From Bacillus sp. AFS037270 (GTDB lineage: Bacteria > Bacillota > Bacilli > Bacillales_B > DSM-18226), in assembly GCF_002585305.1 (NCBI RefSeq), contig NZ_NUNF01000006.1:8550-72549 (forward strand): DNA of 64,000 nt, written 5' to 3'. Positions 55,189-63,956 of the stretch are shown one piece after another (positions within the stretch are counted from its first letter, which is position 1; every line of letters starts with the position of its first letter). The position numbers and the translations under genes were made by a program. A model generated the notes under the pieces. That model was not told the origin of the DNA and ran no database searches. It saw only the letters and a list, made by a program, of their open reading frames with translations.

Positions 55189-55955
55189 TAAACAACCTCC
55201 TCACCTAAATAAGCAGCGATTACTTTCTCATTCTGCTGAATTTCTTCCGGCGTTCCTTCCGCAATCTTTTTCCCAAAGTCCAGAACAACAATCCGGTCCG
55301 CCAACTCCATTACGGTAGCCATCTTATGTTCAACAAATAAGAAGGAGTGCCCCTTCATTTTTAAGTCTTGGATATAACCTGCCATACGATTGGTTTCGGA
55401 ATCATTTAAGCCAGCCATCGGTTCGTCTAACATAATTAAATCAGGATCATAGACAATTGCTCTGGCAAATTCCAACTGTTTTTGCAGTCCATAAGATAAT
55501 TGCCCGGCCTTTTCATACATTAAATCATCTAATTCTACTAATTTAATAACCTCTACAGCCAAATCATAGGCTATTTTTTCATCCTTAGGAATCCGGGGAG
55601 TACGAAACGCAGCATTTAGAACATTGGTCTTTAATTTAACGTGCGCCCCCATCATGACGTTTTCGAGAACTGTCATATTGTCAAATATCTGCAGATTCTG
55701 GAAAGTTCGTGACATACCTAATTGGGCTAACTGTGGAATCTTCTTACCTGTTAACTTGTTACCTTTAAAAAACACCCCTCCAGTAGTCGGTGGTAGAAAA
55801 CAGGAAATCATATTAAATAGTGTGGTTTTACCCGCTCCGTTTGGTCCAATTACCGCTACAATTTCTCCTTCTCCAACCTCAAAACTGACATCTGAAACTG
55901 CTGTAACACCACCAAATTGTTTGGTTAACCCCTGTACCACTAATAAATTTGCCAT
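55188..55955 (-). CDS. livG: LIV-type ABC transporter ATP-binding protein LivG
   Basis: 255 aa. Walker A GPNGAGKTT, LivG-typical GMSRTFQNLQIFDNMTVLENV, a variant signature LSYGLQKQLEFARA (LSYGxQ as in LivG), and Walker B LIMLDEPMAGLN. One nt separates it from livM (TGACATG). Works with LivF on the cytoplasmic face. Confidence 0.93.
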   Translation of the reverse strand: MANLLVVQGLTKQFGGVTAVSDVSFEVGEGEIVAVIGPNGAGKTTLFNMISCFLPPTTGGVFFKGNKLTGKKIPQLAQLGMSRTFQNLQIFDNMTVLENVMMGAHVKLKTNVLNAAFRTPRIPKDEKIAYDLAVEVIKLVELDDLMYEKAGQLSYGLQKQLEFARAIVYDPDLIMLDEPMAGLNDSETNRMAGYIQDLKMKGHSFLFVEHKMATVMELADRIVVLDFGKKIAEGTPEEIQQNEKVIAAYLGEEVV

Positions 55956-55956
55956 G

Positions 55957-56994
55957 TCATACTCCTTTTTCAGTAATCATCTCTTTGTGATCCTTTGCTG
56001 CTAATTCCTTTTTACTTTCAAATCTTTTAAAGAACTGTGAGAAAACTGGCATTAGTCCTTTTGGTACATACATCATAATTAAGATAATAATTAAACCGTA
56101 AACAACAATTTCTACTTCACCGCTAATCCCAAAATAAGTGTGACCAACAAAGCGGATGATTTCATTTAAGAACATAATAATCGTAGTCCCCAAGATAGCT
56201 CCCCAAATAGAGCTCGCTCCTCCAACCATTACCATGATTAAAAACAAAATAGACTTGGTGATATAAAATGTAGGCGGAGCAACAAAGGTAATATAATGGG
56301 CATAAATGCTACCGGCCAGCGAAGCGAAGGCTGCACTTAATGCAAAAATAGCTACTTTGTATTTAGAAACTTGAACTCCGAGTGTCTCGGTTGCAATTTC
56401 GCTATCATGGATACTCCTTAATACCCTGCCTACATGTGAACGAACAATATTTAATGATAATAATAAAATGACGAAGGCGGATGCCCAAACAAAGTAGTAG
56501 AAATAGACTTTGTCTATTAGAGGAAGGCCAAATAACGATAGCGTTGGAATGCCAACTAAACCGGCAGCACCACCTGTCCACTGATCTAGACCCAAAATCA
56601 AAATATAGAATATAATATTAATCCCAAGAGTGGCGAGGGCAAGAAAATGTCCTTTCAGCTTTAAAATAGGAATGCCAATAACGTAAGCAATGAAAAAGGT
56701 GGCACCCATCCCAATGACAATAGCAAGCCAAGGGGAAATTTGATAATGAGTTGTGAGCACTCCTGAAGTATATGCGCCGATCCCGAAGAAGGCCGCATGG
56801 CCAAGAGAAATTTGTCCTGCATAACCAATCAATAAACATAAGCCAAAAGAAACGATCGAATAAATGCCTATTAATATTAAAATTGTAAATATATAAGGTG
56901 AGTTCACCACTAATGGCAAAACCAAAACTAGTGCAATCATGAAAATCAACGGTTTCAAGCGACTGCCATACAAAACGTTTTCCAATTTCGACAT
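55957..56994 (-). CDS. livM: LIV-type ABC transporter permease LivM
   Basis: 345 aa, nine or ten hydrophobic segments. LLIGYAGQISLGHAAFFGIGAY is split by the helix-2 region typical of LivM (GQISLGHAAF seen). GHFLALATLGINIIFY and GGASSIWGAILGT are also diagnostic. GGGAGG precedes the ATG by 7 nt. 15 nt after livH. Confidence 0.92.
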   Translation of the reverse strand: MSKLENVLYGSRLKPLIFMIALVLVLPLVVNSPYIFTILILIGIYSIVSFGLCLLIGYAGQISLGHAAFFGIGAYTSGVLTTHYQISPWLAIVIGMGATFFIAYVIGIPILKLKGHFLALATLGINIIFYILILGLDQWTGGAAGLVGIPTLSLFGLPLIDKVYFYYFVWASAFVILLLSLNIVRSHVGRVLRSIHDSEIATETLGVQVSKYKVAIFALSAAFASLAGSIYAHYITFVAPPTFYITKSILFLIMVMVGGASSIWGAILGTTIIMFLNEIIRFVGHTYFGISGEVEIVVYGLIIILIMMYVPKGLMPVFSQFFKRFESKKELAAKDHKEMITEKGV

Positions 56995-57009
56995 CTATAT
57001 ACCTCCCTA

Positions 57010-57882
57010 CTAAACTCTTTCACCAGAAGCTCTAGCAAAAATCCCATTCGGTTTTAAAAATAAAACGAGGATTAAAACAGTAAACGTAATCGCATCGCTA
57101 TAAAAGGTGGATACAAATGCACCTGAAAAAGTTTCTAATAATCCAACGATTAATGCTCCCGCTACAGCACCTGGAATACTATGCATTCCACCGATTACCA
57201 TCCCGACAAATCCTTTTACTCCTATAAGAAAGCCCATTTCATAAGTGGCATCGGTAATAGGAGCAATCATAATCCCAGCAATCGCCCCTAAGGCTGCAGC
57301 CAGGGTAAAGGCAAGAGCAGACATCGTACTCGTATTAATTCCCATGAGTTTTGCAGCACGAGGGTTCTTTTCACTCGCTCGTAAGGCGGATCCGATATAA
57401 GTCTTTTCAAAAAACACATATAAAGCCGCTAATAGAATAAACAAAACAATAAAAATGAAAATACTTTGAGGATTAATGACAGCGCCCATAAATTGAATCG
57501 GTTTCGTCTGAAAAATTGGAGCGAGCTGTTTAGGATTAGAGCCCCAAACAATTAGACCCAATCCTTTTAAAAATGTGGATAATCCAATCGTAATAATAAT
57601 TAAAATGATGACGGACTTATTTCGCGCGTGAAGAATCGCCGTTCTTTCGACAATAAACCCGATTACAGCCGTTATAAGAATGGCTAATAGTATGGAAGCA
57701 AACATAGGTAAACCTGTATTAACCAACGTAATACAAGTCAACGCCCCAATCATGGCAAATTCACCTTGGGCAAAATTTAAGATTCCAGTAATGTTATAGA
57801 TGGTCACAAATCCAATTGCCAGCAGTGCATAAATACTTCCTACGGTTAAACCCGTTACAAGATATTGCATGAGTAAATCCAT
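57010..57882 (-). CDS. livH: LIV-type ABC transporter permease LivH
   Basis: 290 aa, eight hydrophobic segments. YALLAIGFVTIYNITGILNF and AQGEFAMIGA are the LivH landmarks, with GGMHSIPGAVAGALIVGLLE near the end. AAGGAG lies 8 nt before the ATG. It is separated from livK by a hairpin that may reduce permease expression relative to the binding protein. Confidence 0.93.
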   Translation of the reverse strand: MDLLMQYLVTGLTVGSIYALLAIGFVTIYNITGILNFAQGEFAMIGALTCITLVNTGLPMFASILLAILITAVIGFIVERTAILHARNKSVIILIIITIGLSTFLKGLGLIVWGSNPKQLAPIFQTKPIQFMGAVINPQSIFIFIVLFILLAALYVFFEKTYIGSALRASEKNPRAAKLMGINTSTMSALAFTLAAALGAIAGIMIAPITDATYEMGFLIGVKGFVGMVIGGMHSIPGAVAGALIVGLLETFSGAFVSTFYSDAITFTVLILVLFLKPNGIFARASGERV

Positions 57883-57903
57883 CGCCGATCTCCTTCCATA
57901 ATA

Positions 57904-57935
57904 TCAATGGCAGAAACCTAAGATTCTGCCATTGA
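57904..57935 (-). other. Intercistronic hairpin between livK and livH
   Basis: 12-bp perfect stem TCAATGGCAGAA/TTCTGCCATTGA with an 8-nt loop. On the minus strand it is followed by TATTATGG, not a T-run. Hairpins at this place often stabilise the upstream binding-protein mRNA. Confidence 0.6.
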
Positions 57936-57985
57936 TTTTTTACTATTCGTAAGATACTCATTTTTGTCGTTAATTTTTCATGTCC

Positions 57986-59146
57986 TTACTCTTCATACTT
58001 CCATTGATTGTTCTCAATCCCGAGAACTGCAAAACCATCTTCATACGGACCTACATAATCAGACTGTAATTCAAATGTACCGGTTAAACCCTCATATTTT
58101 CCTGCTTTCTTTTTCAAGTAGGTTTGGATATCTTTAGAGGTGGTATTTCCGGCTTTAATTGCCTCAAAAATTAAGTTGAATCCGTCGGCAGCATGGGCAG
58201 TAAAGTTATCAGGGTCACTATTAAACATAGCTCGATAGTCTTCACGGAATTTCTTTAAACGCTCTTTCTGCTCTCCATCTGGTAATTGGTCGACAACACT
58301 TAATTTGCTTCCAATAACATAAAGATTTTCATTGTTATCTTTTACTTGATTTAAGAAGCCTTGATTCGCAGAAGCAGATGATTGAATCATTGGAATTTCA
58401 AAACCTAGTGATTTAAAGTTGCGGGCAACAATTCCTGCCCCCGGTGTTCTTGACCAAACAATCACTGCCTGTGGATTTTTCTTACGAATATTGGTTAATT
58501 GAACAGTCATATCTGTTGCAGTTGCATCGAATTCTTCATGTGCCACAATTTCAATGTTATTATCTTTTGCCACCTTTTCAAAAGAAGGAAGGCCGTCTAC
58601 ACCAAATCCATCGCGGGCATTAATCCATGCTACTTTCGAAATGTTATGTTTCTTTAAGAATTTTAAAATTAGATTCGCATTGGTAAAGTTGCTAGGAGCC
58701 ATTTGGAAGATCCCCTTAGCATCAGGCTTTACTGGTGCCACCGTCATTAATGGTAATCCTGCAGCCGTAATCTTAGGTAAGATGGCCATGGATGTACTAG
58801 CTTGAGTTGCCCCTACTACAGCGACAACCCCCTCTGAAATCAGCTTATCTGCTGCGACCACTGCTTTCGTATCGTCTGTTTCATAATCTTGCATGACAAT
58901 TTCGATCTTCTTTCCTTTAAATTTACCTTGATCATCTAATTGTTTCTGAAGCAGTTTTACTAAATTTACTTGTGTTTTTCCTAAAGTTGATGCCGGGCCA
59001 GTTTCAGCAAAAATAGCACCTATTTTAATGACATTCCCATTGCCTGCTCCGTTTCCTCCTGTACTTTCTGCATTACAGGCTGATAATGCAAATAATAGAA
59101 CTACAATTAAGACCATTGCACTGTACTTTTTTAGAAAGTTATTCAT
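57986..59146 (-). CDS. livK: LIV-type ABC transporter substrate-binding lipoprotein
   Basis: 386 aa from the ATG at 59146 (GGGGGC 6 nt upstream); the frame extends to 59197 without a site. The signal has lipobox LSAC, giving a membrane-anchored lipoprotein. Periplasmic-binding-protein type I fold: IGAIFAETGPASTLGKTQVN and VVGATQASTSMAI. The family covers leucine, amides and, as in Rhodopseudomonas CouP, phenylpropanoids. In this locus an aromatic acid is likely. First gene of the liv operon. Confidence 0.9.
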   Translation of the reverse strand: MNNFLKKYSAMVLIVVLLFALSACNAESTGGNGAGNGNVIKIGAIFAETGPASTLGKTQVNLVKLLQKQLDDQGKFKGKKIEIVMQDYETDDTKAVVAADKLISEGVVAVVGATQASTSMAILPKITAAGLPLMTVAPVKPDAKGIFQMAPSNFTNANLILKFLKKHNISKVAWINARDGFGVDGLPSFEKVAKDNNIEIVAHEEFDATATDMTVQLTNIRKKNPQAVIVWSRTPGAGIVARNFKSLGFEIPMIQSSASANQGFLNQVKDNNENLYVIGSKLSVVDQLPDGEQKERLKKFREDYRAMFNSDPDNFTAHAADGFNLIFEAIKAGNTTSKDIQTYLKKKAGKYEGLTGTFELQSDYVGPYEDGFAVLGIENNQWKYEE

Positions 59147-59183
59147 TTTAATGCCCCCTTTTTTAATAGAAACTGAGAATCTC

Positions 59184-59240
59184 TTAGACTGGACCATTTA
59201 TGTATAATCCTTGAAGCATACAAGCAATGTGATCTCTCAA
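59184..59240 (-). CDS. Possible 18-residue leader peptide upstream of livK
   Basis: A TTG start preceded by GGAGGTGGATAA, a better ribosome site than that of livK, opens a frame of 18 codons ending TAA. The peptide contains CMLQGLYINGPV. It may be chance, or a translated leader that affects livK expression. Confidence 0.3.
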   Translation of the reverse strand: MRDHIACMLQGLYINGPV

Positions 59241-59255
59241 TTATCCACCTCCATT

Positions 59256-59269
59256 TGTAATCGCTTCCA
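59256..59269. promoter_or_regulatory. cre in the livK leader
   Basis: TGGAAGCGATTACA on the minus strand fits TGWNANCGNTNWCA except at one position. It is about 70-85 nt downstream of the predicted transcript start, so CcpA could act as a roadblock. Confidence 0.55.
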
Positions 59270-59347
59270 TTTAGTACCCAGTCAAATAGTTTCTTTAGTA
59301 AAAAACACAATTAAAACTTTTATGAATGTTCTGAATTTTGTACCTTC

Positions 59348-59391
59348 ATTATAGTTGATAGAAAATGGAAAAAATACCTACATAGTACACT
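59348..59391 (-). promoter_or_regulatory. Activator-type promoter of the liv operon
   Basis: TATAAT -10 (59348-59353) with a poor -35. TGTAGGTA ends 21 nt upstream of it, within AGTGTACTATGTAGG (59377-59391), whose right half equals that of the aromatic operon palindrome. The remaining 59147-59538 spacer holds a leader, a cre and the terminator of the response regulator. Confidence 0.55.
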
Positions 59392-59466
59392 AAAAGGCTG
59401 TTTGAAATTCCTTAAAAATGTGGAATAACTTAAGTATCTATAGGTCACTTTGTTTTTAAGCTTGGT

Positions 59467-59510
59467 TAAAAAAAAATCCAGACTCTAGGAATACTGCTTG
59501 AATCTGGATT
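59467..59510 (-). terminator. Terminator of the response-regulator gene
   Basis: AATCCAGA/TCTGGATT stem followed by TTTTTTTTT on the minus strand. Confidence 0.9.
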
Positions 59511-59538
59511 TAATCACAAACAATTAATCTATAATAAG

Positions 59539-60267
59539 TTATTCTGCTAGCTTATTAATCATATCAACTAGAATATAAACCCGTTCGGGCCTCCCTACTG
59601 TACCATAAGACAAATCCGCCTCTATTTTTTCAATTGATACTAGATGTTCCAAATATCTTCTTGCGGTTGTACGACTAACACCTACCTCTTTGGCAACCGT
59701 TTCTGCTGTAAGTCCTGTTTTATCTTTCCCTAGAACTTCGATTACTTTTTCAAGGGTGAGGGGATCAATTCCCTTCGGAAGGTAAGCCCTTTCATTATTA
59801 GCACTGTCATTTTCTTTCCATAAGAGCTTGTCGACTTCCTGTTGTGATACCTGTGAATTTTCTTTGCTTAATTTAAAAAGCTCTTCATGATAATCTTTAT
59901 ATCTTTGTAAAGACTGTTTAAACCGATCAAAAATGACGGGTTTTATAATGTAATCAAATACACCTAAACGAATCGCTGATTGGACCTTTTCAATCTCTTT
60001 CGCTGCCGTAATCATAATGACATCTATTTGTTTTGTAAGTATCTTTGTTTCTTTTAATAACTCTAACCCGTTCATATCAGGAAAATAGACATCAAGAAGA
60101 ATTAAATCCGGCTGTAATATTTCGATTAACGTTTTTGCCTCAACATAGCTCGCTGCAATGCCAACAGCTTGAAAGCCATCGATTAGGTCTAGAAATCGTT
60201 TCTGAATTTCTGCAATCCTCAAATCATCTTCAACAATTAATACTTCGATATCTCTGTTCCCCTTCAT
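59539..60267 (-). CDS. Response regulator of the CitB/DcuR/CitT type
   Basis: 242 aa. Receiver domain: EDD at 13-15, phosphoacceptor D59 in LILLDVYFPDMNG, T in IMITAAKE and K in YIIKPV. The C-terminal helix-turn-helix (TAETVAKEVGVSRTTARRYL) belongs to CitB-like regulators that control carboxylate uptake. The gene overlaps its kinase by 38 nt. It probably activates the tct genes, whose promoter would be outside the window. Confidence 0.93.
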   Translation of the reverse strand: MKGNRDIEVLIVEDDLRIAEIQKRFLDLIDGFQAVGIAASYVEAKTLIEILQPDLILLDVYFPDMNGLELLKETKILTKQIDVIMITAAKEIEKVQSAIRLGVFDYIIKPVIFDRFKQSLQRYKDYHEELFKLSKENSQVSQQEVDKLLWKENDSANNERAYLPKGIDPLTLEKVIEVLGKDKTGLTAETVAKEVGVSRTTARRYLEHLVSIEKIEADLSYGTVGRPERVYILVDMINKLAE

Positions 60268-61855
60268 TTAACGACCCCCTGCTTTTTGGTATCGCCACTG
60301 TAAAAATCGTTCCTTCGCCCTTAGTTGATGAAAAGGTTAGATAGCCGCCTAATTCGTGGATTGCCTTTTGTGCCAAGCTAAGCCCAATACCGGAATTACT
60401 GCTTGTCTTTTTAGTAGAAAAACCAGGCTTAAATATTTGCTCCTGGACCTGAGACTCCATTCCAACTCCATTATCTTCCACTTCAATAATCAATTCTTTT
60501 CCAAGGTCCGTTAAAAAAAGTGAGACTCTTTTTTCATCCTTTTGACACTCTCTAACTGCCTCAAAGGCATTGTTAACAAGATTACCTATAATGGTGACTA
60601 ACATGTCTCTATTGATCTCAGCCGGAATATCTTTAAAACTGCTGCCTCGATCAATGGAAAGATTAATTTTCAGTTCACTTGCAAGGCTCACCTTTCCTAA
60701 GATAAAACCAGCAATAATCGGATCGGGTATCTCTTTCATTAAAAATTGAATGAAACCTTGCGCGACATCCACTTCCTTTGAAATAAAATCTATCGCTTCT
60801 TTATAGGACCCAAGCTGAATGAGGCCAAGCAGCGTATAAAGCCGGTTCGAGTATTCATGCGTTTGCGCCCGCAGCCCCTCCGCATAGGCTTTAATATGTG
60901 ATAATTCTTTGAGTAAATTAGCAAGCTCTGACTTATTCCGAAAGCTCGCGACCGCCCCAATTACTTCACTCTTCTTATTAAAAATTGGAATCCGGTTGGC
61001 CAAATAAATATCCCCGTTAATGATAATTTCTTGATCATACTCTGCCTTACCTGATTTAACAACTTCATATAATTGTGTATTTTCAAGCACTGTTTCAATT
61101 CTTTTACCTCGTAAAAGAACATCATCCGGGACACCTAAAATAGAATGTGCCGTTTCATTTACGACTGTAATACGACTATCCGTATCTATGGCAATGATTC
61201 CTTCATGAATAGACTCAAGAATGGCATGTTTTTCCTGGTACATCCAGGCAATCTCTTTCGGTTCTAGTCCAAAAATGGCCCTTTTGATATTTAGCGAGAT
61301 TAGTATCGCAGCAATAAGACTCCCTGCCAAAATGATTAGAGTAGCCACAAAAATTTTCTGCTGTAATTTCGAAACCTCTCTTTGAATATCTGTTTGAAGA
61401 TAACCAACGGAAACCACTCCGATTACTTTCCCACCACTAAAAATAGGAGCTTTTCCTCTCAATGAAGGACCAAGTGTGCCCGTCGACTCTGAGATAACTG
61501 ACTCTCCTTTAAACACCATCCCATTATCACCGCCGACCATTTTTTGACCGATTCTATCTGGATTCGGGTGGGAATAACGTATTTCGTTCCGGTTACCAAC
61601 CACAATAAATTCGGCACCTACCTGCTTTCGAATGTTTTCGGCAATCGGTTGAATGTGTGCGGAAGGATTGTCTAAAGTAAATGCAGCCTGGATATCCGGC
61701 ATATTTGCGATGGTTTGCGCGACTGATAAGGCTTTCGTACCGATTTCATGCTTAAGATTGGATTCCATAATATGCTTAAACGTAAATTCAATGATTGTCC
61801 CCATAATAATAATTAAAATAGATATTCCAAGCATTAGTTTCGTATGTAAACGCAT
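60230..61855 (-). CDS. Sensor histidine kinase of the CitA/DcuS type
   Basis: 541 aa. Membrane helix 9-29, extracytoplasmic sCache domain (about 35-165, with RYSHPNPDRIG and RGKAPIF typical of citrate/C4-dicarboxylate sensors), second helix 168-190. A PAS domain (about 212-310) and a Spo0B-type dimerisation helix with H333 in AQTHEYSNRL follow. The ATPase has N-box NLVNNAFEA and G-box SGIGLSLAQ. It senses an external carboxylate. GAGGTG precedes the ATG. A terminator lies between tctA and this gene, so it may be transcribed separately or by read-through. Confidence 0.94.
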   Translation of the reverse strand: MRLHTKLMLGISILIIIMGTIIEFTFKHIMESNLKHEIGTKALSVAQTIANMPDIQAAFTLDNPSAHIQPIAENIRKQVGAEFIVVGNRNEIRYSHPNPDRIGQKMVGGDNGMVFKGESVISESTGTLGPSLRGKAPIFSGGKVIGVVSVGYLQTDIQREVSKLQQKIFVATLIILAGSLIAAILISLNIKRAIFGLEPKEIAWMYQEKHAILESIHEGIIAIDTDSRITVVNETAHSILGVPDDVLLRGKRIETVLENTQLYEVVKSGKAEYDQEIIINGDIYLANRIPIFNKKSEVIGAVASFRNKSELANLLKELSHIKAYAEGLRAQTHEYSNRLYTLLGLIQLGSYKEAIDFISKEVDVAQGFIQFLMKEIPDPIIAGFILGKVSLASELKINLSIDRGSSFKDIPAEINRDMLVTIIGNLVNNAFEAVRECQKDEKRVSLFLTDLGKELIIEVEDNGVGMESQVQEQIFKPGFSTKKTSSNSGIGLSLAQKAIHELGGYLTFSSTKGEGTIFTVAIPKSRGSLNEGEQRYRSINC

Positions 61856-61881
61856 GCAAACACCTCTATATCTATTATATT

Positions 61882-61909
61882 AAAAAAACTCCTTATTAAA
61901 AGGAGTTTT
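61882..61909 (-). terminator. Terminator after tctA
   Basis: AAAACTCCTT/AAGGAGTTTT stem with a short loop followed by TTT on the minus strand; it would separate tctA from the kinase gene or attenuate it. Confidence 0.85.
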
Positions 61910-61926
61910 TCAACTATTTAAAAAAT

Positions 61927-63453
61927 TCATCCTTCCACATTGATAACGACTTCTTTCCCACGCTTTTTCATCATAAACGGAATGACTAGCCAAAGAGCGG
62001 TTATAAGAAGAAAGACAAGCGAGATCGGGCGAGTAAAAAAGACACCATAATCACCATTTGAAATGGTTAAGGCTCTTCGTAAATTATTTTCAACCATTGG
62101 GCCTAAGACAAGTCCAAGTACCAGCGGGGCAATCGGGTAATCATTTTTACTAAGGAAATACCCAAAAAGTCCACATCCCAATAGAAGCAAAAGATCATTG
62201 GTTGAAACTTGAACGGCATAGACACCGAAAATAGAGACAGCGATAATCATCGGGATTAAGTATTTCTTTGGAGTTTGAATAATTTTCGCAAATACTTTTA
62301 CTAGCGGAAGGTTGAGAATTAACAACATGATGTTTCCAATAAACATACTGGCAATCAATCCCCAGGCTACTTGTGGATGATCTTCAAATAATAATGGGCC
62401 TGGCTGGACGTTATACATCATCAGTGCCCCCATTAATATAGCCGTTGTTCCAGAGCCAGGAATCCCTAAAGTTAACAAGGGAATCATAGCACCGCCAGAG
62501 GCCGCGTTATTAGCCGATTCCGGTGCAGCTACCCCTGCAATAGCTCCCGTTCCAAATTTAGAAGGGTTTTTAGATATTCTTTTCTCAAGTAAGTAGGAAA
62601 AGAACGAAGCAAGAGTTGCCCCTGCGCCTGGTAAAATACCGACGAAAAAACCTAAGATGGAACCACGGGCAATTGGACCTGCAGATTCCTTAAATTCTTG
62701 TTTGGATGGAAGCAGATTGTTAATTCTAGCAATCTCGCCATCTTCCTCATCCTTTTCCAAAATCGTTTTAAATACCTCGCCAAGTGCAAACAATCCAACG
62801 GCAATCGTTAAGAATTCAATTCCTTGAAAGAGCCATGGAATATCAAAAGTAAATCGTGCAATTCCAGAAACAGTGTCGATCCCAATTGTTCCTAATAATA
62901 AGCCGCATATGGTCATAATTAATGCTTTGGTAACGGATTTACCAGCAAGGCCACTGACAGCGCCAAGTCCCAATAACATTAGTGAAAAATATTCTGCAGG
63001 ACCGAATTTAAGCGCAACGGTTGACAAGGGTTTCGCCAATCCAATCAAAGCGATTAGGGTAACGATACCTGCGACAAATGAACCAATCGCTGCAATCGAT
63101 AAGGCACTTCCTGCTCTGCCTTTTTTGGCCATTTGATACCCATCCAGTGTAGTGACAACGGAGGAGGATTCCCCAGGAGTGTTTAATAGTATAGAAGTTG
63201 TTGAGCCGCCATACATGGCCCCGTAGTAAACACCAGCTAATAGAATAATTGCACTTGTGGCAGCCTGTTCCGGCGGCAGACCTCCTGTAATCGATGCTGT
63301 AACGGGAATCAGCAGTGCCACCCCGCTCATCGGTCCAATTCCGGGTAGCACACCAACAGCTGTTCCAATTAAGACGCCAACAAAGGCAAATAAAATATTA
63401 TACCAAACCAGTGCTGTACCAAATCCTTGCAATAAATAATCGAGTGTACTCAT
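61927..63453 (-). CDS. tctA: Tripartite tricarboxylate transporter, large membrane subunit
   Basis: 508 aa, about 11-12 hydrophobic segments. VGVLPGIGPMSGVALLIPVT and its mirror FVGILPGAGATLASFFSYLL, plus LNTPGESSSVVTTLDGY, are the TctA hallmarks. Works with TctB and a soluble binding protein TctC, probably encoded upstream of 64000. GGGG precedes the ATG. Substrates of this family include citrate and, in some bacteria, aromatic acids such as terephthalate. Confidence 0.95.
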   Translation of the reverse strand: MSTLDYLLQGFGTALVWYNILFAFVGVLIGTAVGVLPGIGPMSGVALLIPVTASITGGLPPEQAATSAIILLAGVYYGAMYGGSTTSILLNTPGESSSVVTTLDGYQMAKKGRAGSALSIAAIGSFVAGIVTLIALIGLAKPLSTVALKFGPAEYFSLMLLGLGAVSGLAGKSVTKALIMTICGLLLGTIGIDTVSGIARFTFDIPWLFQGIEFLTIAVGLFALGEVFKTILEKDEEDGEIARINNLLPSKQEFKESAGPIARGSILGFFVGILPGAGATLASFFSYLLEKRISKNPSKFGTGAIAGVAAPESANNAASGGAMIPLLTLGIPGSGTTAILMGALMMYNVQPGPLLFEDHPQVAWGLIASMFIGNIMLLILNLPLVKVFAKIIQTPKKYLIPMIIAVSIFGVYAVQVSTNDLLLLLGCGLFGYFLSKNDYPIAPLVLGLVLGPMVENNLRRALTISNGDYGVFFTRPISLVFLLITALWLVIPFMMKKRGKEVVINVEG

Positions 63454-63487
63454 GTTTGGACCCCTTTCTATAGTTTCTAGTTATAAA

Positions 63488-63940
63488 TTAAAGCCAAATC
63501 GGCCAGCCTGGGAGTGTTCCCTTTAAGACATCGACAAATAAGAAATAAACGATTCCAGAGAAAGCAGCTGATATTATAATAGAAGAAAGCAGCTTTTTTT
63601 TCTCCATGGTTTGAAAGCAAACCACTAAGAAAAGAAAAGTGGTGATGACATATCCGACCGATTCCAGCGTTAAGATATAAACCAATGTGGCAATAAATAT
63701 AATTAAGAAAGGCTTGTACTGTAATTCCTCTTTCTTATTCTTGCTGCTCTGCTTTATGAATGTTTCATAAAATAATCGGATACTTAGTAAAACAAGAAGA
63801 ATCCCGAGAATTAATGGAAAAATATCAGGACCGACTACACTACCATAAGAAGAGCTCGAAATATGCTTGCTGCCAATAATAAATAGAACACCGACCGTTA
63901 AAAACAAAATAGATGCGAAGCGGTCAAATTTTATATCCAC
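63488..63940 (-). CDS. tctB: Tripartite tricarboxylate transporter, small membrane subunit
   Basis: 150 aa, four hydrophobic segments, the normal size for TctB. The start is a GTG at 63940 with AGGAGG 6 nt upstream; the frame extends to 63994 but that part lies in a repeat. Precedes tctA by 34 nt. The N-terminus KFDRFASILFLTVG and the glycine-rich GSVVGPDIFPLILG segment are typical. Confidence 0.9.
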   Translation of the reverse strand: MDIKFDRFASILFLTVGVLFIIGSKHISSSSYGSVVGPDIFPLILGILLVLLSIRLFYETFIKQSSKNKKEELQYKPFLIIFIATLVYILTLESVGYVITTFLFLVVCFQTMEKKKLLSSIIISAAFSGIVYFLFVDVLKGTLPGWPIWL

Positions 63941-63956
63941 TTGAATACCTCCTATA

